A stretch of 64,000 nucleotides of DNA from Hyphomicrobiales bacterium. GTDB taxonomy: Bacteria; Pseudomonadota; Alphaproteobacteria; Rhizobiales; Rhizobiaceae. The position numbers were made by a program, and so were the translations under genes. The stretch is from positions 1 to 64,000 of the forward strand of contig UBQX01000024.1 of assembly GCA_900467685.1 (NCBI GenBank), read 5' to 3'. The stretch's first letter is position 1; every line of letters begins with the position of its first letter. Under the pieces are notes generated by a model. It had not been told where the DNA came from. It saw only the letters and a list, made by a program, of their open reading frames with translations, and did not search any database. Below, piece after piece: positions 1 to 8,329 of the stretch.

Positions 1-72
1 CTGGTGGAGGTCGTGACTTTGCTGGCCTGATTAGAGGACGCGGGTTGCGGGCGTGGCTCGCGCTACGCTCGC

Positions 73-276
73 TCAGCCACTGCATTTCTGGGCGAGCGAT
101 TTCGCCTGGACGCGCTCCAGATCGCTCATCGTCGCGGGATCGGTCTTTGCCAGTTCCGCGCACTGCGCCTGCAGGCCTTCCGTCCGACCCTTGGTGTAGA
201 ACGTATAGCCGACAAAGCCTGCGCCCAGCGTGGCCACGATCACGCAGAAAGCTGCAACAACGATCAGAAACTTCAT
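73..276 (-). CDS. small single-pass membrane protein, unknown function
   Basis: This encodes 67 residues. The N-terminus (MKFLIVVAAFCVIVATLGAGF) is a hydrophobic segment that can be a membrane anchor or uncleaved signal. The rest is a short polar tail with two cysteines and a conserved-looking ER motif. The ATG at 276 was chosen because AGGAAAGGTAGG lies just upstream. A longer reading frame running up to 474 is an artefact, because its first 30 residues are translated tRNA-Leu. I do not recognise a family. It is transcribed in the same direction as, and downstream of, the tRNA. Confidence 0.6.
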   Translation of the reverse strand: MKFLIVVAAFCVIVATLGAGFVGYTFYTKGRTEGLQAQCAELAKTDPATMSDLERVQAKSLAQKCSG

Positions 277-395
277 GAGCCTACCTTTCCTTGGGCCGCG
301 CGTCCCGCAAGAAGAGGGCCGCTGCCGCCGAGCCGCGCATGCCGGAACCTTGGCGGCTGGCTTGGCTTGTGTCCTGTCATGGGGTCGCGTGTTTC

Positions 396-480
396 TGGTG
401 CGGGCGACGGGGGTCGAACCCGTACAGCCAAGGCCGAGGGATTTTAAGTCCCTTGCGTCTACCAGTTTCGCCACGCCCGC
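396..480 (-). tRNA. tRNA-Leu (anticodon UAA)
   Basis: On the minus strand the sequence folds as an 85-nt class II tRNA: acceptor GCGGGCG paired with CGCCCGC, D-loop with GGTAGACGC, anticodon stem-loop GGGACTTAAAATCCC giving anticodon UAA, a long variable arm, T-loop GTTCGACCC, and an encoded CCA (396-398). The long variable arm and the anticodon both fit leucine. Confidence 0.95.
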
Positions 481-717
481 AACGTTCCTTTCCGCCTAGC
501 CGAGCTTGCGGTTGCAATCAAGGTCGCATCTTGGCGGAAGTGACGCAGTCCTATCAGAAATCTTGAGCCGCCACCGATTGCCGAGCTGCAAAATGCCGAC
601 CTCCGTCGTCGTGCATGCCTTGCCGATGCAGCCTTTTGCAGGCGAAAATGGGGTGGCCTCAGGCGCTTCGGTATGCGATAGCGATTGCCATCATGGCTTA
701 GGGCGAAGAGGCCGATC

Positions 718-1968
718 TTGGACAGGCAGACGATTGAAGATGCGCTTGGCGCGATGCGCGGATTGTTTCCCGAAACACCGCTGCAGCTGAACGATCATTT
801 GAGCGCGCGCTATGGCGCCGAGATATGGCTGAAGCGCGAAGACCTGTCGCCGGTGCGCTCCTACAAGATACGCGGCGCGTTCAATTTTCTCAGGAAAGCG
901 ATCGGCGAGGGCGGAACGGGGCAGACCTTCGTCTGCGCCTCGGCCGGCAACCACGCGCAGGGCTTTGCCTATGTCTGTCGGCATTTCGGCGTGCGCGGCA
1001 CGGTCTTCATGCCGGTGACGACCCCGCAGCAGAAGATCGAGAAGACGCGCATGTTCGGCGCCGGCTTCATCGAGATCAAGCTCTTCGGCGACTTTTTCGA
1101 CCAGTGCTACAAGGCCGCGCGCGACCACGCGGAGGCGACCGGCGCGATGATGGTGCCGCCCTTCGATCATCCCGATATCATCGAGGGCCAGGCGACCGTT
1201 GCTGCAGAAATTCTCGCTCAACTGCCAGATGGCAATGTGCCGGACATGGTCATTATTCCGGTCGGCGGCGGCGGATTGTCTTCGGGCGTGACGGGCTTTC
1301 TTGATGGCGCGGTGCCGAAAGAGAGCTTTGTCTTCTGCGAGCCGGAAGGCGCGCCGAGCCTGAAGCGGGCGCTGGAGGCGGGCCAGCCCGTGACGCTGCC
1401 GAAGGTCGACAATTTTGTCGACGGCGCGGCCGTGGCGCGGATCGGCGACCTGAACTTCGCGGCGCTTTCCAGGTTCTCGTCCGATCAGGTGATGACGATT
1501 GCCGAGAACGCCATCTGCGTCTCGATGATCGAGATGCTGAACATCGAGGGCGTGGTGCTGGAGCCGGCGGGGGCGCTTTCCATCGCAGCGCTTGCGCAGA
1601 TGCCGGCGGAGCGGCTGAGGGGCAAGCGCATCGTCGCCATCGTCTCGGGCGGCAATTTCGATTTCGAGCGGCTGCCGGATGTGAAGGAGCGCGCCATGCG
1701 CCATTCCGGCCTGAAGAAGTATTTCATCCTCCGGCTCGCCCAGCGCCCCGGTGCATTGAAGGATTTTCTGAACCTCCTGGGACCGGAGGACGATATCGCT
1801 CGTTTCGAATATCTAAAGAAATCCGCGCGCAATTTCGGCTCGATCCTGATCGGGATAGAGACCGCGAGGCCCGAGAATTTCGGGCGTTTGACCGAGGCAT
1901 TCGAGGCCGCGGGCCTTGGATATCAGGACATCACCGAAAACGAAATCCTGTCGAGTTTGATTATCTAA
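718..1968 (+). CDS. ilvA: threonine ammonia-lyase (threonine deaminase)
   Basis: PLP enzyme converting threonine to 2-oxobutyrate and ammonia, the first step of isoleucine synthesis. SYKIRGAF carries the PLP lysine (Lys50 from the chosen start). SAGNHAQGFA and the glycine-rich PVGGGGLSSG phosphate-binding loop follow. The C-terminus (from about residue 335, KKYFILRLAQRPGALKDF) is a single ACT-like regulatory segment, so this is the short 416-residue biosynthetic type. I chose TTG at 718 because GAAGAGG lies upstream of it. An ATG at 685 is in frame but has no Shine-Dalgarno sequence. It stands alone, convergent with the ArsC-like gene. Confidence 0.9.
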   Translation: MDRQTIEDALGAMRGLFPETPLQLNDHLSARYGAEIWLKREDLSPVRSYKIRGAFNFLRKAIGEGGTGQTFVCASAGNHAQGFAYVCRHFGVRGTVFMPVTTPQQKIEKTRMFGAGFIEIKLFGDFFDQCYKAARDHAEATGAMMVPPFDHPDIIEGQATVAAEILAQLPDGNVPDMVIIPVGGGGLSSGVTGFLDGAVPKESFVFCEPEGAPSLKRALEAGQPVTLPKVDNFVDGAAVARIGDLNFAALSRFSSDQVMTIAENAICVSMIEMLNIEGVVLEPAGALSIAALAQMPAERLRGKRIVAIVSGGNFDFERLPDVKERAMRHSGLKKYFILRLAQRPGALKDFLNLLGPEDDIARFEYLKKSARNFGSILIGIETARPENFGRLTEAFEAAGLGYQDITENEILSSLII

Positions 1969-1992
1969 ATATACGATAACCAAAATATCTTG

Positions 1993-2340
1993 TTATAAAA
2001 TTTCGAGAACCTGTTCCTTGGGGCGGCCGAGCCGGATGCCTTTCTCGGAGATAACGATCGGGCGCTCAATGAGGATCGGGTTGGCCAGCATCGCGTCGAG
2101 CAGGTCGTTATCCGTCAGCGACGGATCGTCGAGGCTCAGCTCCTTGTAGAGCGTTTCCTTGCGGCGCATCAGGTCGCGCGGGTTCATCTCCAGCGCCATC
2201 AGCATGCGCACGAGTTCGGCCCGCTCCGGCGGGTGCTTGAGATATTCGACGATGGCCGGATCGTGACCCGCTTCACGGATCATCTCCAGGACGGCGCGGG
2301 AGGTCGAACAGCGGGGATTATGCAGGATGGTGACGTTCAA
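1993..2340 (-). CDS. arsC: ArsC-family arsenate reductase (glutaredoxin-linked)
   Basis: A 115-residue thioredoxin-fold protein of the ArsC/Spx family. The N-terminal HNPRCSTSR contains the catalytic Cys11, which attacks arsenate in true ArsC proteins. The conserved basic residues appear in PILIERPIVISEKG and RLGRP near the C-terminus, and the length is typical. No arsR, acr3 or arsB lies nearby, so a role in arsenic resistance is not supported by context. It could be a housekeeping thiol reductase of the same family (YfgD-like). Confidence 0.85.
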   Translation of the reverse strand: MNVTILHNPRCSTSRAVLEMIREAGHDPAIVEYLKHPPERAELVRMLMALEMNPRDLMRRKETLYKELSLDDPSLTDNDLLDAMLANPILIERPIVISEKGIRLGRPKEQVLEIL

Positions 2341-2393
2341 GATGTGTTCCGGGTCATGCCTAGGTCGTGTGGGGCCGATGCCCGACGCTCCCG

Positions 2394-3812
2394 TCAGGCA
2401 TCGGTGTCATAGCCGGTCTGGCCGGCGTCGATGAGCGCTTTCAGCGTCTTCAGCCCGTTTTCAACATCTTTCCGGTCCTGCGGCGAGGAGTAGCTGATGC
2501 GCACGGCGTGGTGGACCTTGTCCGAGCGGGCCGGCTTGAACTCGTCCTCGTCGTCGATGAGGATGCCGCGGTCGAAGGCGGCCTGCTTGTAGGTGCCTGC
2601 GTGCCAGGGTTCGGGCAGGCGCAGCCAGAAGAAGGGCGCGCCGCGCTGGTGGCTGATGTCGAGATCGCCGAAGATCGTCTCCACCATCTCCTCGCGCGCC
2701 CGGCATTCGGCCAGAACCTGCCGGCGGATCGTGCTGGCAGTACCCGAAAGCACCAGCGAGGCGCAGAGTTCGAAGAGCACGAAGGGAATGCCGCCGGTCG
2801 AGAGCTTGTGGGTGATGTTGACGCGCGCGGCGAAATGCGGCGGGCAGGCGACCCAGCCGCCGCGCACGCCAGCGGCCACGGACTTTGAGAGCCCGCCGAT
2901 GTGGAAGGTCTTGTCGGGGGCGAGTTCCGCCAGGAAGGGCAGGCCGTCCTCGGCCATCGCGCCATAGAGATTGTCCTCGATCAGCCAGACGTTATGCGTC
3001 CGCGCGATCTCCGCAATCGCCCGACGTCGCTCGACCGACAGCGTGACGGCGGTCGGGTTCTGCGCGGAGGGCATGAGGAAGATTGCCTTCGGGTGCTTCT
3101 GCGCGCAGACGCGCTCCAGATCGTCCGGCAGAATGCCGCCTTGGTCGGAGGCGACGGTGACAATGCGGCGCCCGGTCATGGCGGCGGCGCGTGACACCTG
3201 CGCGTAGGTCAGCTCTTCGAAAGCGATGTAATCGCCGGGCTGCGAGATCGCGTGAATGACCGACATGATCCCCGCATGCGCACCGAGAACAGGGACAATG
3301 CAGTCCACCGTCGGCTGCCAGGTGGCATTGGAAAGCCACTTGCGCCCGGCTTCCTTCCAGCGCTCCGGAATGATCCGGGTGTAACTCGAAATCTCGTCGC
3401 GATAGTCGCGCACCGTGCGGGTGAGAAATGTCTCGATGGGGCCGGATTGTCCCACATCCGGGGCGGCAGTCGTATCAAAGCGCAGCTTTCCGGCCGGCGG
3501 CACCGAGACCCTGGTTCCGGAGAAAGCACTGACGATGCGGTCGCGCCCGTCATTGGCGGGTTCTTCCTGCTGCGGCAACACATAGGTGCCGCGTCCCACT
3601 TCGCCGGAAACGAGGCCGCGCTCGCGCACCAGCGCATAGGCGCGGCCGATTGTACCGATTGTCACCTTGATGTCATAGGCAAGGTCGCGCTGCGGCGGAA
3701 GCTTTGCGCCGGGCGGCAAAATGCCGGATGCGATATCTGCCTCGATCTGATCGGCCAGTCGGACATAGAGCGGGCCGGAGCCTTCCTGCAGGGATGGAAG
3801 CCAATTTGTCAT
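2394..3812 (-). CDS. MocR-type regulator: GntR HTH fused to aminotransferase-like domain
   Basis: 472 residues. The N-terminal 70 or so form a GntR-type winged helix (GPLYVRLADQIEADIASG, GAKLPPQRDLA). They are followed by a class I/II aminotransferase fold with a PLP lysine in GGLSKSVAAG and PSAQNPTAVTL upstream. Proteins of this architecture are usually PLP-sensing transcription regulators rather than enzymes. The start ATG at 3812 begins MTNWLPS; the frame stays open for 94 more codons but reads low-complexity sequence. The gene is divergent from the DUF1127 gene at 3907, and MocR regulators often control the divergent neighbour. The effector is unknown. Confidence 0.85.
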   Translation of the reverse strand: MTNWLPSLQEGSGPLYVRLADQIEADIASGILPPGAKLPPQRDLAYDIKVTIGTIGRAYALVRERGLVSGEVGRGTYVLPQQEEPANDGRDRIVSAFSGTRVSVPPAGKLRFDTTAAPDVGQSGPIETFLTRTVRDYRDEISSYTRIIPERWKEAGRKWLSNATWQPTVDCIVPVLGAHAGIMSVIHAISQPGDYIAFEELTYAQVSRAAAMTGRRIVTVASDQGGILPDDLERVCAQKHPKAIFLMPSAQNPTAVTLSVERRRAIAEIARTHNVWLIEDNLYGAMAEDGLPFLAELAPDKTFHIGGLSKSVAAGVRGGWVACPPHFAARVNITHKLSTGGIPFVLFELCASLVLSGTASTIRRQVLAECRAREEMVETIFGDLDISHQRGAPFFWLRLPEPWHAGTYKQAAFDRGILIDDEDEFKPARSDKVHHAVRISYSSPQDRKDVENGLKTLKALIDAGQTGYDTDA

Positions 3813-3906
3813 GGTGACAATTATCCGTATTGAAGCAATCTGCGAGTCAATCGATAAGGCATCATAGTCAAGTTTCAGCGAAAGGCAAGAAAGGTCCGCA
3901 GCAAGG

Positions 3907-4143
3907 GTGACAATGATGGAAACGATGGAGACAATGATGGACAGTGTATCGCTCGAACGGGCCCCGGTCACGACCGTGACATTTGGCAACCGCGTCGCGA
4001 AAGTCCTTGCCGCACTCCGCTGGGCCTTCGTTCTCAATCGCTCGCGCATTGCGCTTTCCGAACTGACCGACGAGCAGCTCGCGGATATCGGCATCAGCCG
4101 GTATGAGGCGGATCGGGAATGCCGAAAGGTGGGACTATTTTGA
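3907..4143 (+). CDS. DUF1127 small arginine-rich protein
   Basis: 78 codons from GTG 3907. Downstream in-frame ATGs at 3913, 3916 and 3946 are possible starts, so the methionine-rich N-terminus may not be translated. The C-terminal 45 residues are the DUF1127 signature: LSELTDEQLADIGISRYEADRE, preceded by a basic amphipathic segment (ALRWAFVLNRSRIALSEL). In Agrobacterium, proteins of this family have been linked to phosphate and carbon metabolism. Two further paralogues lie at 52044 and 52544. This copy is divergent from the MocR regulator. Confidence 0.8.
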   Translation: MTMMETMETMMDSVSLERAPVTTVTFGNRVAKVLAALRWAFVLNRSRIALSELTDEQLADIGISRYEADRECRKVGLF

Positions 4144-4201
4144 GGTGGGCCGCTTCTGTGGGCCCCGAAGCGGAGCCATACAGGTGATCCTAAAGCTTCT
4201 T

Positions 4202-4240
4202 CTCGCCGTCATGCCGGACTAGATCCGGCATGACGGCGAG
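4202..4240. repeat. perfect 17-bp inverted repeat (intergenic repeat type)
   Basis: CTCGCCGTCATGCCGGA at 4202-4218 is perfectly complementary to 4224-4240 across a 5-nt CTAGA loop. There is no T-tract, so it is not a standard terminator. The NGTCATNCCGG...CCGGNATGACN layout is the style of a common rhizobial intergenic repeat. The stretch 4144-4465 holds no gene, only this repeat and the related one at 4305. Confidence 0.7.
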
Positions 4241-4304
4241 CTCGCGTCTGCGAGCACAAAGAACTCATCAGGCAAAGAGTCCTCCGCGCGATGGACATTG
4301 CGCA

Positions 4305-4340
4305 CTGGATCTCGGCTCAAGGCCGGGATGACGGAGGCCA
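4305..4340. repeat. degenerate copy of the GTCATCCCGG-type intergenic repeat
   Basis: GGATCTCGGCTCAAGGCCGGG followed by ATGACGGAGG has the same GATC...CCGG...ATGACG order as the right arm of the hairpin at 4202-4240 and of the 20924-21077 element, with an imperfect CTCGG/CCGGG stem. It probably belongs to one intergenic repeat family. Confidence 0.4.
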
Positions 4341-4465
4341 TGGAGGCTCGGTTGTCCTACCTGGGCTAGGGCGTCGGATGCCCCTCGTCGGCAGCGCGTT
4401 ATCCTTCCCACAAGGGGAGAGGAGGGCGTCCTGCCTTGCCTTCCTACCCGCCATATGCGATCTCG

Positions 4466-5430
<965 letters not shown>

Positions 5431-5436
5431 TCCCGC

Positions 5437-6606
5437 TCAGTTCGCCGTGGCTTCCCTGGGATGGCGCAGGTCGATCGCCGTATCCTTGTTGGGCAGGAAT
5501 TGCGGACCCACCTTGCGGACTTGCGCCTTGGACGGATCGTAAGGCATGGCGGGGCCGGGTTCCGGTGGCTTTTCCGCTGTCTGGGGCGGCTTGGGGGCCG
5601 GCGTCGGAGCCGGCTTGGCGTCCGGCTTCGTATCGAGATTGAGGATCGACGAATAGGGTTGTTCAGCCTTCGGCGCGGGCGCGGTGGAGGACTGGTCGTC
5701 CGGCGCAATATCCGTACCGTTTGCCTTGGCGGCTTCGCGTTTCATCATTTCACGATAATAGGCGGAAAAGTTGCAGCTGCAGGACTTTTCCTTGGTCCGC
5801 GCGGAGCTGCGGAACTTGAAGGCGTAAGGCTCTTCCTTGTAGGGCATTCCGCCGGTGGCGGAGACCATTTCCGACATCTCCTGCGTGCCGACGCCGTGAT
5901 AGAACAGTTCTGTCTCAACGCCAGGGCACATCATCGAACAGACCTGCGCGTCGCGTTCGAAGCTGGCGGGGCTGGTATTGGTGGAAACCGGAAAGAAGCC
6001 GCCGTCGCAGGTGCGCACGCACACGGTCTGAAGATTGCCACCGCGGTCGCCGCCGCCGAGATTGCGGATCTCCGTCTGGCGCTGCGTGGGGCGAGGCTCC
6101 TCCTGCAGGGTGGGGTCGTAGCGTGCCGGTTCGGACGGGGCGGTGTCGAGAGACGCGCGCGGGCTGTCCGGCACGTCGTTGCAGCCATTGCGCTCCAGCG
6201 CATCCAGAAGCTTGGCGCGGCGTGCCGGGCTCATCGAGCGTGTGACCAGCGGAATATCATGGTTCTGCAGTTCGGCGAGATTGTCATACATGCGATCCAG
6301 CGTACCGCTCAGCATGTCGCAGGTTTCGGCGTTCTGGCCGCCATAGACCAGAAAACTGCCGGAGGTGCAGCCAAAGCGGCGCAGGTCGCGACGCACCGTA
6401 TCGATCTCGTGCTGCTGGCGGGAAATGGCCTGCTGGTATGCGCGCGTTTCGCGCGTGCTGCCGATCGTCTCCACGTCCGTGTTCAGCTCCATGCGGATGG
6501 AACCGCAGATGGAGGTCGCGCCGGCATGTCCGGCGATGGCGAAACTGGCCAGAAAGGCCAGCGCGCTCGCACGAAAATGCAGACTAAGTCGTGTGGACCA
6601 AACCAA
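5437..6606 (-). CDS. DUF2865 secreted protein
   Basis: 389 residues. It starts at TTG 6606, with CAGGAGCC upstream on the coding strand. A signal peptide (LSLHFRASALAFLASFAIAG, cleavage near HAGA) points to export. The middle contains CVRTCDGGFFPVS and several paired cysteines (MCPG, SCSCNF), typical of the rhizobial DUF2865 family. A low-complexity proline/alanine/lysine tail follows from about residue 310. The C-terminus ends with conserved-looking VRKVGPQFLPNKDTAIDLRHP. The function is unknown; a periplasmic or envelope role is inferred. It is convergent with bluB, 6 bp apart. Confidence 0.75.
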   Translation of the reverse strand: MVWSTRLSLHFRASALAFLASFAIAGHAGATSICGSIRMELNTDVETIGSTRETRAYQQAISRQQHEIDTVRRDLRRFGCTSGSFLVYGGQNAETCDMLSGTLDRMYDNLAELQNHDIPLVTRSMSPARRAKLLDALERNGCNDVPDSPRASLDTAPSEPARYDPTLQEEPRPTQRQTEIRNLGGGDRGGNLQTVCVRTCDGGFFPVSTNTSPASFERDAQVCSMMCPGVETELFYHGVGTQEMSEMVSATGGMPYKEEPYAFKFRSSARTKEKSCSCNFSAYYREMMKREAAKANGTDIAPDDQSSTAPAPKAEQPYSSILNLDTKPDAKPAPTPAPKPPQTAEKPPEPGPAMPYDPSKAQVRKVGPQFLPNKDTAIDLRHPREATAN

Positions 6607-6729
6607 GTTGGCGGCTCCTGTCGATCAGGCAAGGCATCGGTTGAGATGGCCCCATTGTGAGCCAATCGGGCAGCGCCCGCAATCGCAACGTGCTTCTTTG
6701 CTTAACAACGTCGAGAGCCGCCGTTTGTT

Positions 6730-7374
6730 TCAGGCGGCTGCGGCAATGCGCAATTCGGGCGGCGTGGCCAGAACCGGGCCGGAGATCCCGGCGATGTCCT
6801 TCATGTCGGCGAGCAGCTTGTCGTTGACGTCCCAACCCACGGCGACGGCGTGGACGCTGCCGATCTTCTGCGGCGCGCCGATGCGGTTGCCGGGGCAGCC
6901 CATGCGGCGGAACATGCGCTCCAGGAAGACATCCGTGACGGTGACGATCTGGCGGATGCCGGAGGCAAGGCCGAGTTCTCCCACCGCGCACATGAGTTCG
7001 GCGGCAGCAATCGTGACCTGGTTCGACGCGCGATCCTGGGAGATTTCGGGGTCGATGCAGAAGCGGCTCGATTCCCAGACGTCCGACCTGCGAATTGCGG
7101 GCGTTTCGCCGAGCAGGACAGGAAACGTGTCGTCCAGCATGTTGGGTCCAAGGGTTGGCAACAGGCGAAGTGCGCCGCGCAGACGATGTGTCTCGGGCGC
7201 ATAGGACAGGACATAGATGGGGTTGATGTCGTCATAGTGGTCGATCTCGACATCGCCCCGCACGCTGACGTCCCAGCCGAGCAGATCGTGGAACACGCGC
7301 TTGCGCAACTGGAACATCGGCGCCAGCGCCTGGGGTCTGAAATGGCGTTCAAGGTCTGAGTAGATTTCGATCAC
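6730..7374 (-). CDS. acyl-homoserine-lactone synthase (LuxI family)
   Basis: 214 residues from a GTG at 7374 with CCGGAGA 6 nt upstream. With this start every invariant LuxI residue falls at its canonical number: Arg24, Phe28, Trp34, Asp45, Asp48, Arg70, Phe84, Glu101 and Arg104 (in LRKRVF, LLGWDV, EIDHYDD, RGALRL, DTF and WESSR). This strongly supports the start over the upstream ATG at 7425. The enzyme makes N-acyl-homoserine lactone from SAM and an acyl carrier. It lies 121 bp downstream of a LuxR gene on the same strand, with a lux-box-like palindrome between. The acyl chain cannot be deduced. Confidence 0.93.
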   Translation of the reverse strand: MIEIYSDLERHFRPQALAPMFQLRKRVFHDLLGWDVSVRGDVEIDHYDDINPIYVLSYAPETHRLRGALRLLPTLGPNMLDDTFPVLLGETPAIRRSDVWESSRFCIDPEISQDRASNQVTIAAAELMCAVGELGLASGIRQIVTVTDVFLERMFRRMGCPGNRIGAPQKIGSVHAVAVGWDVNDKLLADMKDIAGISGPVLATPPELRIAAAA

Positions 7375-7427
7375 GGCGGTTCTCCGGAAGGTCATTGACC
7401 GGAGAAGACCATCATGTAAATCCATAA

Positions 7428-7450
7428 TTGTGCACTGTCTGTATGGACAA
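7428..7450 (-). promoter_or_regulatory. candidate lux-box operator upstream of luxI
   Basis: An imperfect 23-bp palindrome with arms TTGTCCA and TGCACAA around a TACAGACAG centre (minus strand). It is centred about 65 bp upstream of the luxI GTG, where LuxR-type activators bind. A weak -10 (TACATG) follows toward the gene. It was identified only by symmetry and position. Confidence 0.4.
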
Positions 7451-7495
7451 CTTTTAATATATTTCGTTTGGTTGTAGCCAGAGGGGATATGTGGC

Positions 7496-8260
7496 TCAAA
7501 TCTCGACGCTGAAACGCGGATCGGCGACCTTGATCAATCCGCCTGCGACAGCCTTGGCGACGGCCTGCTTGTTGGAGACGGCGTCGAGTTTTTCTCGACA
7601 CGCGGACATGAAATGTCGAACGGTTCGCTCCGAAATGCCGAGGATGCGGGCGATCTCCCAATAGGTCTTGCCGCCCGCCACCCATTGCAGGACTTCGCGT
7701 TCGCGGGGCGTCAGGCGCGGCGTGGTCGGCTTGCCGGCCGGTTTGGGTGGCGGCGGTTCGGAGGCCGCAAGACGCGCCGCGTGGAAGAGGCCGGCGAATG
7801 CTGCAAGATCGCGCAGCAGCCGACCTGTGACCTCGTCCTTGTCCTTCAAGTGGCCGGGATTGCAGGCAAAAAAGGCAACGCCCGGACGTGAAGGCACCAG
7901 GGGGAAGACGAGGAGCGGGCGATCGATCAGTGATACTCGGTGTCGTGCATTCGCACCCTGTTCGGCCTCGGCAATGTCAGGTGGGTGGACGACACGAGGC
8001 CCAAACAGCTTTGCCGCGACCTCGAAGAGCGGATGAAGAGGTTTCAGACCTTCATGGCGGAGCAGGCGCTCGAGGTCTGGATCGGGAGCGTGGATGATCG
8101 TGCCGGGAAGGAACAAATCTCCCTCTTTCCGCAGGTCGGCATAGAGGACATGTGCAAGGCCGTAGACCGCCTGCAACTCCGCCAGGAAGGCCTGCGGGTC
8201 CGAGGTAGCCGAATTGGGGAGTTTATCGACGAGCGCATTGAAGCCAGCCAGGCCCGGCAT
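7496..8260 (-). CDS. LuxR-family transcriptional regulator (quorum-sensing type)
   Basis: 254 residues. Residues about 20-165 correspond to the autoinducer-binding fold. Residues 185-245 are a standard LuxR helix-turn-helix (LTPREREVLQWVAGGKTYWEIARILGISERTVRHF, given here as two adjoining blocks LTPREREVLQWVAGGK and TYWEIARILGISERTVRHF). The ligand-binding part is divergent: where canonical receptors have Trp, Tyr and Asp-Pro in the second helix, this one reads LERLLRHEGLKPLHP, so only the proline is kept. It sits directly upstream of luxI in the same orientation. It may sense the product of that LuxI, but the altered pocket leaves this open. Confidence 0.85.
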   Translation of the reverse strand: MPGLAGFNALVDKLPNSATSDPQAFLAELQAVYGLAHVLYADLRKEGDLFLPGTIIHAPDPDLERLLRHEGLKPLHPLFEVAAKLFGPRVVHPPDIAEAEQGANARHRVSLIDRPLLVFPLVPSRPGVAFFACNPGHLKDKDEVTGRLLRDLAAFAGLFHAARLAASEPPPPKPAGKPTTPRLTPREREVLQWVAGGKTYWEIARILGISERTVRHFMSACREKLDAVSNKQAVAKAVAGGLIKVADPRFSVEI

Positions 8261-8329
8261 TGCTGATCCCTAAAAATTTATGGGATAAACAATGGCCGGG
8301 TGCTTGGCAACTCTATGGCGTCGTGTGGC

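Noticed and set aside
1-30. Frame CTG GTG GAG ... GCC TGA at the left edge
   Set aside because: It could be the last nine codons of a gene entering from the left, but it is too short to support a call.
277-474. N-terminal extension of the small membrane protein reading MAKLVDARDLKSLGLGCTGS
   Set aside because: This is the translation of tRNA-Leu (396-480), a familiar annotation artefact; a good start with ribosome site exists at 276.
691-1704. Long minus-strand frame opposite ilvA (337 codons)
   Set aside because: It is fully antisense to a clear PLP enzyme; its composition is Arg/His-rich, as expected from a GC-rich shadow frame.
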